A stretch of 64,000 bases of DNA from an uncultured Flavobacteriaceae bacterium (lineage in GTDB: Bacteria; Bacteroidota; Bacteroidia; Flavobacteriales; Flavobacteriaceae): the NCBI GenBank assembly GCA_947488435.1, contig CANKZG010000002.1, forward strand, positions 682,001 to 746,000, written 5' to 3'. Made by a program: the position numbers and the translations under genes. Each line of letters starts with the position of its first letter. The first letter of the stretch is position 1. Of this stretch, positions 8,753 to 17,694 are shown piece by piece. The notes under the pieces were generated by a model, which worked only from the letters and a program-made list of their open reading frames with translations, was not told the DNA's origin and ran no database searches.

Positions 8753-9640
8753 TTATTTCAAAGCAAAGCTCGATGAGCCTAATAACTTAAGTTTATCATC
8801 ATAAACGTTTACCATATAGTTTCCTTTTTGGAAATCACTGGCAGGCTTGCTGATATAATCGCAAACATCTAATGCCTTATTTTCGTAATAGAATGTTGTT
8901 CCTTTACTGTAGTTAACCGTTCCACCATCTTCATTCGATGCAGAGAAACTTTCTCCTAATACATTTCCTTGAGGATCTAAAACCTCCATAAAGAATTCTC
9001 TGTCTCCTGCGTCAGCAATAACATTATCTGCTATCGTAAAACAAACTTTAAACTTGTCTGTATTTCTTGCTCTGGATGTAGAAACCAATTTACCGTTTTT
9101 ACGCTCTTTCACCGCATCAACACTAAATTTAGATAAATTTAAAGCAGAACCTCTTTCAACCGCATTCGCCAATTGAGTGTTTTGCACAACTAAAGAGTCA
9201 TTGAAAACCGTTTGTTTCTCTAATTCAACAAATGTACTGTCTCTTTGCATAGCTAATAAAGAGTTTGAAGTTTTTAAAGAATCTACTGCTTTTAGCAATT
9301 GCTCTCTTTCCTTCTTTAATACAGATACTTGTCTTCTGTATTTTGAAAGTGATGTAATATCAGCTTTCATTGTTCGAACAGAATCTAAATACTTTGCAAT
9401 TTTGTCTCTAGCATCAACCAATTCTTCATTGGTTGCATTGCTTTCTAGAATAGCTTTGTCATATTCAGATTTTAAACTATTCAAATCTTCAACCACCAAA
9501 TCTCTTTCTTGCGTTAGAGCCGTAGTAGTCTTTTGTTTATCTTGATATAAACTAACTGTATAGATTATGGTACCTAAAAGAACTACTCCTAGAAGACCAG
9601 CGATTACCTTTAATCCGTTGTTACTTTTTGTTTCAGTCAT
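8753..9640 (-). CDS. Membrane-anchored coiled-coil protein
   Basis: A 295-residue protein with an N-terminal hydrophobic anchor (about 10-27, VIAGLLGVVLLGTIIYTVSL), a long heptad-type coiled coil (about 35-165, rich in Lys, Glu, Leu and Asp) and a C-terminal beta-rich domain with FKVCFTIADN and MVNVYDDKLKLLGSSSF. The topology suggests a single-pass protein with a periplasmic coiled coil ending in an immunoglobulin-like domain. Flavobacterial relatives are, from recall, sometimes labelled ParA-like, but no Walker motif is present and that label is not supported. Function unknown. It is transcribed alone. Confidence 0.75.
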   Translation of the reverse strand: MTETKSNNGLKVIAGLLGVVLLGTIIYTVSLYQDKQKTTTALTQERDLVVEDLNSLKSEYDKAILESNATNEELVDARDKIAKYLDSVRTMKADITSLSKYRRQVSVLKKEREQLLKAVDSLKTSNSLLAMQRDSTFVELEKQTVFNDSLVVQNTQLANAVERGSALNLSKFSVDAVKERKNGKLVSTSRARNTDKFKVCFTIADNVIADAGDREFFMEVLDPQGNVLGESFSASNEDGGTVNYSKGTTFYYENKALDVCDYISKPASDFQKGNYMVNVYDDKLKLLGSSSFALK

Positions 9641-9900
9641 AATGAAATAATTAATTAACCTTGTAATTTAATAGTATAGAGTTTTTTCGTGTTATTGGAT
9701 ATACGACCTAAGTTTTTATTTAGACTTTTTTGAGGTAAAAAAAAATACATTTAAGCCTATATATTGTGATTAGAAGTCGTAAATTTATAAGGGTATATTT
9801 TTTACTTTTAATCATATATGATTGATAAATAGATAGTTATATCGATTATTTACAATTTATATTTTACATTACGAATCTCCTTATAATTCTTTTAAAAATT
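9641..9900. other. 260-bp AT-rich divergent intergenic region
   Basis: This region separates the divergent genes at 9640 (-) and 9901 (+). It holds a perfect 14-bp palindrome AATCATATATGATT at 9810-9823, about 80 bp before the right-hand gene, and otherwise only AT-rich sequence. No ORF, tRNA or strong hairpin was seen. Confidence 0.6.
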
Positions 9901-10695
9901 ATGAAAAAATTACTCCCCTTTGTACTGATTTGCGGTATCCTAGTGATGGGATGTAAAGAAAATGATAAGAAAAATCAGCATAAAACTCTTGCTGAAACTG
10001 TCGAAGCTACTCCCCTAACAGGTTCGAATTTGGAAATTATTCCTATAGAACACGCAACGGTTGTTTTAAAATGGAATGATATTACCATATATATAGACCC
10101 TGTTGGTGGTGCTAAGTTTTTCGAGCATGTAGCTAAACCAGACCTAATTTTGATTACAGATATACACGGAGATCATTTTAATCTGGAAACGCTTCAAGAA
10201 TTGGATACAAAGCGAGCCAAGATAATGGTGCCTCAAGCCGTTGCGGATAGAATACCTGAAGAATTCACTCCTCAAATCGACGTTTTACACAACGGAGAAT
10301 CCAAGGAACGGTATGCAATTAATGTAACCGCTGTCCCAATGTACAATTTAAGAGCAGAAGCTTTAAAATTTCATACTAAAGGTAGAGGTAATGGTTATGT
10401 TCTAGAAATGAATGGAGAACGACTTTATTTTTCAGGAGATACCGAGGATATTCCTGAAATGAGATCACTTAAGGCGATCGATAAAGCATTTATATGTATG
10501 AATTTACCTTATACAATGACGGAAGAGAGTGCTGCAGCTGCCGTAATTGCTTTTAGTCCTAAAAAAGTATATCCTTATCACTATAGAGGACGTCCCAATG
10601 TAAGTGATGTAACTAAATTTAAAAACCTTGTGAAGCAGGGTAATTCAGAAATAGAAGTCGTGCAATTGGATTGGTATCCTAACGATGAATTTTAA
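9901..10695 (+). CDS. Metallo-beta-lactamase-fold hydrolase lipoprotein
   Basis: A 264-residue protein with a lipoprotein signal peptide (lipobox LVMGC, Cys at residue 18). The mature domain has the MBL-fold motif TDIHGDHFN (near residues 81-89), a YFSGDTED block and a C-terminal YPYHYRGR histidine, resembling the UlaG-like metal-dependent hydrolases. A surface-anchored or periplasmic location is implied by the lipobox. The first metal motif reads D-I-H-G-D-H rather than H-x-H-x-D-H, so one usual His ligand is replaced by Asp. Substrate unknown. Confidence 0.82.
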   Translation: MKKLLPFVLICGILVMGCKENDKKNQHKTLAETVEATPLTGSNLEIIPIEHATVVLKWNDITIYIDPVGGAKFFEHVAKPDLILITDIHGDHFNLETLQELDTKRAKIMVPQAVADRIPEEFTPQIDVLHNGESKERYAINVTAVPMYNLRAEALKFHTKGRGNGYVLEMNGERLYFSGDTEDIPEMRSLKAIDKAFICMNLPYTMTEESAAAAVIAFSPKKVYPYHYRGRPNVSDVTKFKNLVKQGNSEIEVVQLDWYPNDEF

Positions 10696-10777
10696 CACTA
10701 GATTTGTAACAAATTAACAAATTTTGCGTCTTCTCAATGCATATTGACTTCTTAATTATTAACCATAAAAACGCTCA

Positions 10778-12172
10778 ATGAAATTTTTAACCAAATTATC
10801 ACTTCTCGGGATAGTTCTGCTTACGTTAGCAGCCTGTTCAGGTGAAAAAAATGAAAAAAAAGAGGTAAGCTCTCAGTTTCAAGTACCTGTAGAATATTAC
10901 AAACTTGACAATGGCTTAAAAGTAATTTTATCGCAGGATAAAACCTCTCCTACTGCGATTGTTGCTGTGTATTATAATATTGGTTTTAGAATTGAACCAA
11001 AAGAACGAACCGGATTTGCTCACTTGTTTGAGCATATGATGTTCCAAGGTTCCAATAATCTTGGGAAATTAGAATTTATTAAACTTATTCAGCAAAACGG
11101 GGGTGTATTAAATGGATCTACCCGTTTTGATTTTACGAACTATTTTGAAATCGTTCCTTCTCATAAGTTAGAGACAATGTTATGGGCAGAAGCTGATAGA
11201 ATGCGTGGCTTAGACATTACTCAGGATAATTTAACCAATCAACAAGGAGTTGTAAAAAATGAGGTGAAAGTAAACGTATTGAATCAACCCTACGGAGGGT
11301 TTCCATGGCTCGATATGCCCCAATATGCCAATACGAATTGGTATAATGCACACAATTTTTACGGAGATCTTGAAGACTTAGATGCTGCAAACCTTGAGGA
11401 TGTTGCCAGTTTCTTCAAAACGTATTATTCGCCCAACAATGCAGCAATTTCTGTAGTTGGAGATTTTGAAATGGGAGAAACAAAAGCTTGGATCGAAAAG
11501 TATTTTGGAAATATTCCTGCGGCAGACTTACCGCCTCAACCAGATATTTCTGAACCTAAGCAACTGGAAGAAAAAGAATTTGTAAAAGATGATCCTCTGG
11601 CAAACAAACCCGCAATAGCTTTAGCGTATCATATGCCAGAAAGAAATACTCCTGAGTATTATGCTATGGGGCTACTAGATCAGATTTTGGTGCAAGGCGA
11701 TAATAGTTTGTTGGCTCAAAAACTGGAAAATGAAAAAGGATACACTTCCAATGTAGGCGGGGGTATTAATTACTTAGGGAATATGTTTAATTATAAAGGC
11801 CCCATGCTGTGGATGTATAACCTAACATATGATTCCGAAACTTCTAAGGAAGATATTTTGGTTGCCGTAGATGAAGTAATGGAAGAGCTAAAGACTACAT
11901 TATCTCAAGACATGATTGATCAGGCTATTGTTAAAATACGATCACAATTGTACGATAATATAGGCGGAACCTTTGGATTAGGGAGAGCAGATCTATTGTG
12001 CAGTTTTGCGTTGTTTGATGATAACCCTGAAAGAATAAATTCCCTGGAAGATGAATTTAAAAAAATAACTCCTGAAACTATTAGGCAAACTATTGATGAT
12101 TATCTGGTAAAAAGAAATCGTACTATTTTGACCGTTAATCCTTTATTAGCTAACAACGAAAAGACACAGTAA
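10778..12172 (+). CDS. M16 family metallopeptidase, catalytic subunit
   Basis: A 464-residue lipoprotein-type M16 (pitrilysin-like) peptidase; its signal peptide ends at LAACSGE. The inverted zinc motif HLFEH (in TGFAHLFEHMMFQG) and the downstream Glu (around NQQGVVKNEVK) mark an active subunit. M16B peptidases commonly work as a pair of half-size subunits. The next gene starts on the last base of this stop (TAATG), giving tight coupling and a likely heterodimer. Likely a periplasmic peptide- or protein-processing enzyme; substrate unknown. Confidence 0.92.
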   Translation: MKFLTKLSLLGIVLLTLAACSGEKNEKKEVSSQFQVPVEYYKLDNGLKVILSQDKTSPTAIVAVYYNIGFRIEPKERTGFAHLFEHMMFQGSNNLGKLEFIKLIQQNGGVLNGSTRFDFTNYFEIVPSHKLETMLWAEADRMRGLDITQDNLTNQQGVVKNEVKVNVLNQPYGGFPWLDMPQYANTNWYNAHNFYGDLEDLDAANLEDVASFFKTYYSPNNAAISVVGDFEMGETKAWIEKYFGNIPAADLPPQPDISEPKQLEEKEFVKDDPLANKPAIALAYHMPERNTPEYYAMGLLDQILVQGDNSLLAQKLENEKGYTSNVGGGINYLGNMFNYKGPMLWMYNLTYDSETSKEDILVAVDEVMEELKTTLSQDMIDQAIVKIRSQLYDNIGGTFGLGRADLLCSFALFDDNPERINSLEDEFKKITPETIRQTIDDYLVKRNRTILTVNPLLANNEKTQ

Positions 12173-13560
12173 TGAAACGAACTATAGTATATTTTTTAGC
12201 GCTTATTTTTTCCTCAACCTTCGTTTTTGGACAAGAAAAAGAACTACCACCAGAGGGTGGAACACCAAAGAACTTTGAACTTCCAAAAAAGGAAGTTGTT
12301 CATTTGGATAATGGTATCAAACTCGTAATGGTTCAGTATGGAGCAATTCCTAAAGCTAATATTCGATTTAATATTAAAACAGGAAATATTAATGAAGAAA
12401 GTGATCAGGTTTGGTTATCAGATTTACTTGGAGATTTATTGGAAGAAGGCAGTACAACAAAATCTTCTAAAGAGATCGCCAACGAAATGGCTGGAATGGG
12501 TGGTAACCTAAATATTGGTGTAGGTGTTCATAATTCATCATTAAACAGTTCTGTATTGTATGAATTTGCTCCGGATGCAATCGCATTAATGGCTGATGTA
12601 TTACGTAATCCTAAATTCCCTGAGGAAGAATTAGATCGATTAAAAAAGAACATGAAGCGAAATCTTTCGGTTTCGTTATCAACTCCAGGATCACAGGCAA
12701 ATAAAGATTTTTTTGCTGCATTATATCCCGAACATCCTTATGGACGTGTTTTTCCGACTGAAGCGCAAATAGACAGCTATACCTTGGAAGATATTCAAAG
12801 GTTTTATGATGAAAATTATGGGGCTATACGCACAACTATATACGTAGCGGGTAACTTCGATCAGGAAGCTGTTCAAAATGCAGTTCAAGAAGCGCTAGGA
12901 GATTGGAGAGCAGGCGCAGCCGCAAACTATCCATTGGCTGAAGCGGTTACAGCTGGAGACGTTAAAATTATTGATCGTCCGGGAGCTCCGCAATCCACCA
13001 TATATTATGGATTACCGGTAGCAGATCCTTCAAGTGAAGATTATATCGCTTTAGACATCACGAATTCTATTTTAGGCGGGTCTTTTGCTTCAAGAATAAC
13101 CAGTAATATTCGGGAAGACAAAGGTTATACGTATTCTCCAACAAGTGTCTTAGCTTCTAATTATAAAACGGGAGTATGGTATGAGGTTGCCGATGTTACC
13201 ACAGAGCATACAGGAGCATCTCTTGAAGAAATTAAAAAAGAAATTGCTTTATTACAAAGTGAACCTCCAACACAAAAGGAGTTGGATGGTATTATTAACT
13301 ATGAATCTGGAATTTATGTCCTTCAAAATTCTACTCCAAATGGAATAATAGGTCAGATGATTTTCTTAGATACGCATGATCTGGAGGAATCTTTTTTAAA
13401 GAACAGGGTGCAAAATATGCATAATGTAACACCTGGCGATGTGCAGGAAATGACAAAGAAGTATATTCAACCAGAGAATATGACACTTATCGTAGTTGGC
13501 GATAAGGAAAAAATTGAAAAGCAAATTGAAGCGACTATAAAAAAGCCGCTCAAACAATAG
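12172..13560 (+). CDS. M16 family peptidase, non-catalytic partner subunit
   Basis: A 462-residue secreted M16 protein (signal peptide ending VFGQ). At the position of the zinc motif it reads LSDLLGDLLEEG, so the HxxEH site is missing. The C-terminal substrate-binding Arg/Tyr segment, SRITSNIREDKGYTYS, is retained. This is the pattern of the alpha-type subunit that pairs with a catalytic beta-type subunit, encoded just upstream with a 1-bp overlap. It probably completes the peptidase chamber in the periplasm. Confidence 0.9.
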   Translation: MKRTIVYFLALIFSSTFVFGQEKELPPEGGTPKNFELPKKEVVHLDNGIKLVMVQYGAIPKANIRFNIKTGNINEESDQVWLSDLLGDLLEEGSTTKSSKEIANEMAGMGGNLNIGVGVHNSSLNSSVLYEFAPDAIALMADVLRNPKFPEEELDRLKKNMKRNLSVSLSTPGSQANKDFFAALYPEHPYGRVFPTEAQIDSYTLEDIQRFYDENYGAIRTTIYVAGNFDQEAVQNAVQEALGDWRAGAAANYPLAEAVTAGDVKIIDRPGAPQSTIYYGLPVADPSSEDYIALDITNSILGGSFASRITSNIREDKGYTYSPTSVLASNYKTGVWYEVADVTTEHTGASLEEIKKEIALLQSEPPTQKELDGIINYESGIYVLQNSTPNGIIGQMIFLDTHDLEESFLKNRVQNMHNVTPGDVQEMTKKYIQPENMTLIVVGDKEKIEKQIEATIKKPLKQ

Positions 13561-13583
13561 GTTTATTTCCTAAATCAATATAG

Positions 13584-13623
13584 AAAACTCCCAACATCAC
13601 TTTGTGGTATTGGGAGTTTTTTT
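13584..13623. terminator. Hairpin terminator between convergent genes
   Basis: An inverted repeat AAAACTCCCAA (13584-13594) / TTGGGAGTTTT (13610-13620) followed by T residues lies between the M16 operon and the 3' end of ettA. It can serve both strands. Confidence 0.9.
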
Positions 13624-13646
13624 AATGGTAAAAATAAGACCGCGTA

Positions 13647-15338
13647 TTAACGAATTAATTTCTTGTATTTAATTCTTTTGGGCATAAGATCTCCTCCCAA
13701 ACGCTTTCTTTTGTTTTCTTCATAATCTGAGAATGATCCCTCAAAAAAGTACACTTGACTGTCTCCTTCAAAGGCAAGGATATGAGTGCAAATACGATCT
13801 AAGAACCATCGATCATGCGATATCACAACGGCACAACCTGCAAAATTCTCAAGACCTTCTTCCAAAGCACGAAGGGTATTGACATCCAAATCATTAGTAG
13901 GTTCATCCAATAACAGTACATTTCCTTCCTCCTTCAGTGTCATTGCTAAATGCAATCTATTTCGTTCTCCCCCTGAGAGCATACGTACTTTTTTATTCTG
14001 TTCGCTACCAGAAAAATTGAACCTACTCAAATAGGCTCTAGAATTGACTTGTCTTCCACCCATCATTACCAATTCCTGTTCATCACTAAAATTTTGCCAT
14101 ATGGTTTTTTCCAGATCAATATTGCTATGACTCTGGTCAACATAGGCGATTTTTGAAGTTTCTCCTACTTTAAAACTTCCTTTATCTGGGGACTCCTCCC
14201 CCATAATCATTCTAAAAATAGTAGTTTTTCCAGCACCGTTTGGTCCTATGATCCCAACAATCCCTGCTTGTGGTAGTGTAAAGTTTAAATCTTCATACAA
14301 TAACTTTTCATCATATGCCTTACTTACTCCAGAAACCTCCAAAACATTGGTTCCCAAACGTGGGCCATTTGGAATATAAATTTCTAATTTCTCATCCAAT
14401 TGTTTCTGATCCTGACTCATTAATTTATCGTAATTATTAAGTCGTGCCTTTTGTTTAGTTTGTCTTCCTTTAGCACCTTGTCTCACCCACTCTAACTCCC
14501 GCTCTAAGGTTTTTTGACGTTTGGATGCTGCTTTAGATTCTTGTGCTAAGCGTTTGGATTTTTGGTCCAACCAACTTGAATAATTTCCTTTCCATGGTAT
14601 ACCTTCCCCTCTGTCAAGTTCTAAGATCCATCCTGCAACGTTATCTAAAAAATATCTGTCATGCGTTACAGCGATTACGGTACCTTTATATTGTGCTAAA
14701 TGATGTTCTAGCCAGTGTACTGATTCTGCATCCAAATGGTTTGTAGGCTCATCCAATAAAAGAATTTCGGGTTCTTGAAGTAATAATCTGCAAAGCGCCA
14801 CCCGTCTACGTTCTCCTCCCGATAATACACCAATCTTTTTGTCCGGATCAGGGGTACGTAATGCATCCATGGCAATTTCTAATTTGGTATCTAATTCCCA
14901 AGCGTTTGATGCATCAATTTTATCCTGCAACTCCGCCTGTTTATCCATTAGCTTTTGCATCTTATCAGCGTCCTCATATACTTCAGGAAGACCAAACATA
15001 TCGTTGATCTTGTTATATTCATCCAAAACGGCAACCGTTTCAGCAACTCCTTCCTTAACTACGTCCAATACCGTTTTGTTGTCGTCTAGAATAGGTTCTT
15101 GTTCCAAATACCCTACTTTATATCCTGGGGAGAAAACCACGTCTCCTTGATAGTTTTTATCCAAACCGGCTATAATGCGTAATAAGGTTGATTTACCGGA
15201 TCCGTTTAGTCCTAAGATTCCAATTTTAGCGCCATAAAAAAAACTGAGATATATTTTCTTTAGTACCGGTGTATTGGCATTTTTATAAGTTTTGGTAACC
15301 CCAGACATTGAGAAAATTACTTTCTTATCGTCAGACAT
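13647..15338 (-). CDS. ettA: Energy-dependent translational throttle protein EttA (ABC-F)
   Basis: A 563-residue cytoplasmic ABC-F ATPase; EttA binds the ribosomal E site and gates the first elongation steps according to ATP/ADP. Two ABC domains carry Walker A (GLNGSGKST, GPNGAGKTT), signature (LSGGERRR, LSGGERNR) and Walker B (LLLDEPTNHLD, LLLDEPTNDLD) motifs. The linker between them is rich in charged residues (WVRQGAKGRQTKQKARLNNYDKL segment in two parts). There is no transmembrane part. Length is close to E. coli EttA (555). A small membrane protein gene lies 29 bp upstream on the same strand and may be cotranscribed. Confidence 0.93.
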   Translation of the reverse strand: MSDDKKVIFSMSGVTKTYKNANTPVLKKIYLSFFYGAKIGILGLNGSGKSTLLRIIAGLDKNYQGDVVFSPGYKVGYLEQEPILDDNKTVLDVVKEGVAETVAVLDEYNKINDMFGLPEVYEDADKMQKLMDKQAELQDKIDASNAWELDTKLEIAMDALRTPDPDKKIGVLSGGERRRVALCRLLLQEPEILLLDEPTNHLDAESVHWLEHHLAQYKGTVIAVTHDRYFLDNVAGWILELDRGEGIPWKGNYSSWLDQKSKRLAQESKAASKRQKTLERELEWVRQGAKGRQTKQKARLNNYDKLMSQDQKQLDEKLEIYIPNGPRLGTNVLEVSGVSKAYDEKLLYEDLNFTLPQAGIVGIIGPNGAGKTTIFRMIMGEESPDKGSFKVGETSKIAYVDQSHSNIDLEKTIWQNFSDEQELVMMGGRQVNSRAYLSRFNFSGSEQNKKVRMLSGGERNRLHLAMTLKEEGNVLLLDEPTNDLDVNTLRALEEGLENFAGCAVVISHDRWFLDRICTHILAFEGDSQVYFFEGSFSDYEENKRKRLGGDLMPKRIKYKKLIR

Positions 15339-15367
15339 ATTATAAATTTAAATCGTTAAAAAAGAGA

Positions 15368-15550
15368 TTAAACTCTGCCTTTAAGTGCATTAAAAACCCA
15401 GGCAATCGCAAAAAAACCAATTCCTACAGCTGCAAATCCATAGCCAGCAACATCGTCATATCTAAAAGCACCAAGTGCAATTAAACCTAAACCAACAACA
15501 ATCATTATAAAAGTTGCCCATGCAAGTACTGTATTCTTATTCATTCCCAT
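15368..15550 (-). CDS. CAL67264-like small membrane protein (60 residues)
   Basis: A 60-residue protein with two hydrophobic helices (TFIMIVVGLGLIALGAF and YGFAAVGIGFFAIAWVFNAL) joined by a short RYDDVA loop. It resembles the small CAL67264-type membrane proteins of Flavobacteria; this is recognition from memory. Two ATGs are possible, 15550 (MGMNK) and 15544 (MNKNT). It lies 29 bp upstream of ettA on the same strand. Function unknown. Confidence 0.75.
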   Translation of the reverse strand: MGMNKNTVLAWATFIMIVVGLGLIALGAFRYDDVAGYGFAAVGIGFFAIAWVFNALKGRV

Positions 15551-15738
15551 ACCGAGTTCATTTAGCAGAATCTCAAATATCGCAAATTTTCCCAGAAATC
15601 AATTGTTTGGAGCCTTTTATTTAGTTTTAACCTTGCATTTTTAAGAAAACCGAAGCGCATAAAATTATACAAGTCAAGCAAGTACAGGAATATTGATCTA
15701 TAAAAAAGAAATTGATATCAATCTGTTTTATAAACTTC

Positions 15739-16191
15739 CTATTTTATTTTCTGTTCATAAATTCGGGATTCCTCTCCCCAAGGGTGATATCCCTGACCAA
15801 CATAATGGAAATTATACTTTTCGTAATAACCGATATGACTTGTACATAGGTAGATGTATTCAAACCCAGCATGTTTTGCATCCATTTTTGCCTTTTCTAT
15901 CAGTAGCGAACCATAATTATTACCACGATATTTTACATTAATAAATAATGCGCAAATCCAGGGGTATAAATCTCCTCTACTTATAAAATCGTTTGTAATT
16001 AGTCCTGCACAACCTATTATAGTATCTTCTTGTTGAAGTAAATACCACTGTGGCAGTACATTTCTAGCATTTAAACTATGTGATATGGTATCTTCATAAA
16101 TAATGGGTAATACGCTTTTCCAACTTTGCTGAAAATAGCGGATTGCGATATCTTTATAATCCGGGTTTTCTCGTACCGATATAATGTTCAT
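15739..16191 (-). CDS. GNAT family N-acetyltransferase
   Basis: A 150-residue GNAT-fold enzyme. The acetyl-CoA binding segment FINVKYRGNNYGSLLIEKA corresponds to motif A (R/Q-x-x-G-x-G/A), followed by the typical YLCTSHIGYYEKYNFHYVG C-terminal block. The acceptor substrate is unknown. The ATG at 16191 is preferred: the longer frame begins at a GTG at 16212 that falls within a duplicated 21-bp leader sequence. It stands alone between small genes. Confidence 0.85.
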   Translation of the reverse strand: MNIISVRENPDYKDIAIRYFQQSWKSVLPIIYEDTISHSLNARNVLPQWYLLQQEDTIIGCAGLITNDFISRGDLYPWICALFINVKYRGNNYGSLLIEKAKMDAKHAGFEYIYLCTSHIGYYEKYNFHYVGQGYHPWGEESRIYEQKIK

Positions 16192-16198
16192 TTCTTTT

Positions 16199-16240
16199 TT
16201 AATAAACTGCACGTACTATTTAATAAACTGCACGTACTAG
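16199..16240. repeat. Perfect tandem duplication, 2 x 21 bp
   Basis: TTAATAAACTGCACGTACTA occurs twice in tandem (16199-16218 and 16220-16239) with a 21-bp period, differing only at the 21st base. It sits immediately upstream of the acetyltransferase ATG, in its leader or promoter region. It contains GTAC and CACGT cores. It could be a recent slippage duplication or a paired operator. Confidence 0.9.
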
Positions 16241-16295
16241 AAAAAGTCTAAAACAACTGTTGCTTTAACTCTTTTTTGGGTTTAAGTTTTGGGTG

Positions 16296-16706
16296 TTATT
16301 CTAAAACTTCACTAATCTGAATAATCGGTTGCACATTGGTATAGTTCGGGATATCATTAACAATTTGCGCTGCATTGGGTGCAAAAGCATTTTGATAAGC
16401 TGAAAGCTCGTCAAAATAAAGGTATCCAATAGCTAAATACGGTGAAGGATCATCAGGGGTTCTTCCTGAAATACCTTTGTCAATTGCCAACGATTTTAAG
16501 GAATCCCCCAAAAGTTCGGCAACCATTGGCATATGCTTATTGGCATAATACTTCATATCAAATGTACTTCCGTCAGTATTAGGATATAGTATGGTTACCT
16601 TTACCATTCCTTTTTTAAATTGTGACACCTCTGCGGTGGTGGTGGACTGACAACTTGAAAATAAGATAAAGGCACCTAAGAGTAAGAATGTGATTTTAAC
16701 TTTCAT
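16296..16706 (-). CDS. EthD-domain lipoprotein
   Basis: A 136-residue protein with a lipoprotein signal peptide (LFSSC, Cys near residue 19) and a dimeric alpha-beta-barrel EthD-like domain: GMVKVTILYPNTDGSTFDM, YYANKHMPMVAELLGDSLKS and LYFDELSAYQNAFAPNAAQI blocks. EthD-family proteins act in or beside degradation pathways, but the catalytic role is poorly defined; the domain is normally cytoplasmic, so the lipobox is notable. It is transcribed alone. Substrate unknown. Confidence 0.8.
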   Translation of the reverse strand: MKVKITFLLLGAFILFSSCQSTTTAEVSQFKKGMVKVTILYPNTDGSTFDMKYYANKHMPMVAELLGDSLKSLAIDKGISGRTPDDPSPYLAIGYLYFDELSAYQNAFAPNAAQIVNDIPNYTNVQPIIQISEVLE

Positions 16707-16888
16707 TTTTTCGAGATTTGATGATGTTAACTGTTATTATTTGTAATCGAATTGACCGTAAAAATCAGAACTTAAATTCACAATCAAAAATTCGATAATG
16801 CTTCAAATACTAGAAATCGAGCGTACTAAAGGTAGTCAATTTTATACAACGTGATTATTGTTTCTTAAATTACGGATGTTTCTATAAA

Positions 16889-17572
16889 ATGGGTATGAAG
16901 AATAGAAAAAGTAAGATTGAAAGTACAAAAACACCTTGGCCCACTAAAGCAGCTATGGAACAGGTGTATCGCATGAAGCTGTGGGGCGGTGCTAACTTTG
17001 ATTTTTATTCTGGTATAGGGTCTCACGATCCCAAGCTTGTTCATCCGTATATTGCTGTTTTACTAAAATTTCTAACATCTTTTGAAAATCCATTGGTCCT
17101 ATGCGATTTAGGGTGCGGAGATTTTAACGTAGGAAAGGAATTGGTAGAATACAGCAAAAAGTATATTGGGGTCGATATTGTATACGATCTGATACAACGA
17201 AATAAAGAAAAGTTCCAAGGTGAAAATCTAGAGTTTCATTGTTTGGATATTACAAGCGCTGATCTACCTTCAGGAGATTGCGCGATACTAAGACAGGTAT
17301 TACAGCACTTATCCAATACTGAAGTAAAACAGGTCTTACCTAAGTTATCCTCGTTTAAATATGTTATTTTAACCGAACATCTCCCTGAAGGAGATTTTGT
17401 ACCCAACGAAGAAATTATTTCAGGGCAAGGTATTCGGTTAAAAAAGCAAAGCGGTTTAAACCTACTGGTAGCTCCCTTTTACTTTAAGGTAAAAGAAGAA
17501 AAACAATTATTATCAATTATTCCAGAAGATGGTAAAGGAGTAATTGTAACCACCCTTTATAAAATATTTTAA
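16889..17572 (+). CDS. Class I SAM-dependent methyltransferase
   Basis: A 227-residue cytoplasmic protein with the Rossmann SAM-binding motif I VLCDLGCGDFNVGKEL, an acidic motif after strand 2 (YIGVDIVYDLI) and the motif GDCAILRQVLQHLSN at the strand-4/helix boundary. The acceptor is unknown; the DLGCGDF pattern occurs in small-molecule methyltransferases. An alternative start two codons inside (MKNRKS) is possible. No obvious operon partner. Confidence 0.82.
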   Translation: MGMKNRKSKIESTKTPWPTKAAMEQVYRMKLWGGANFDFYSGIGSHDPKLVHPYIAVLLKFLTSFENPLVLCDLGCGDFNVGKELVEYSKKYIGVDIVYDLIQRNKEKFQGENLEFHCLDITSADLPSGDCAILRQVLQHLSNTEVKQVLPKLSSFKYVILTEHLPEGDFVPNEEIISGQGIRLKKQSGLNLLVAPFYFKVKEEKQLLSIIPEDGKGVIVTTLYKIF

Positions 17573-17694
17573 TAAAACCCTTACTTCATCCAGAATGTTT
17601 GTGCTTACTGGATATATGCGTTGCGCAAAACGTAATATTTAGCGATAAAACATATCTTATAAGCACAGCAAACAAGGTGCGAATGATCAATTTC

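Noticed and set aside
8753-9640. ParA-type partition ATPase label
   Set aside because: No Walker A or other ATPase motif; the protein is a membrane-anchored coiled coil.
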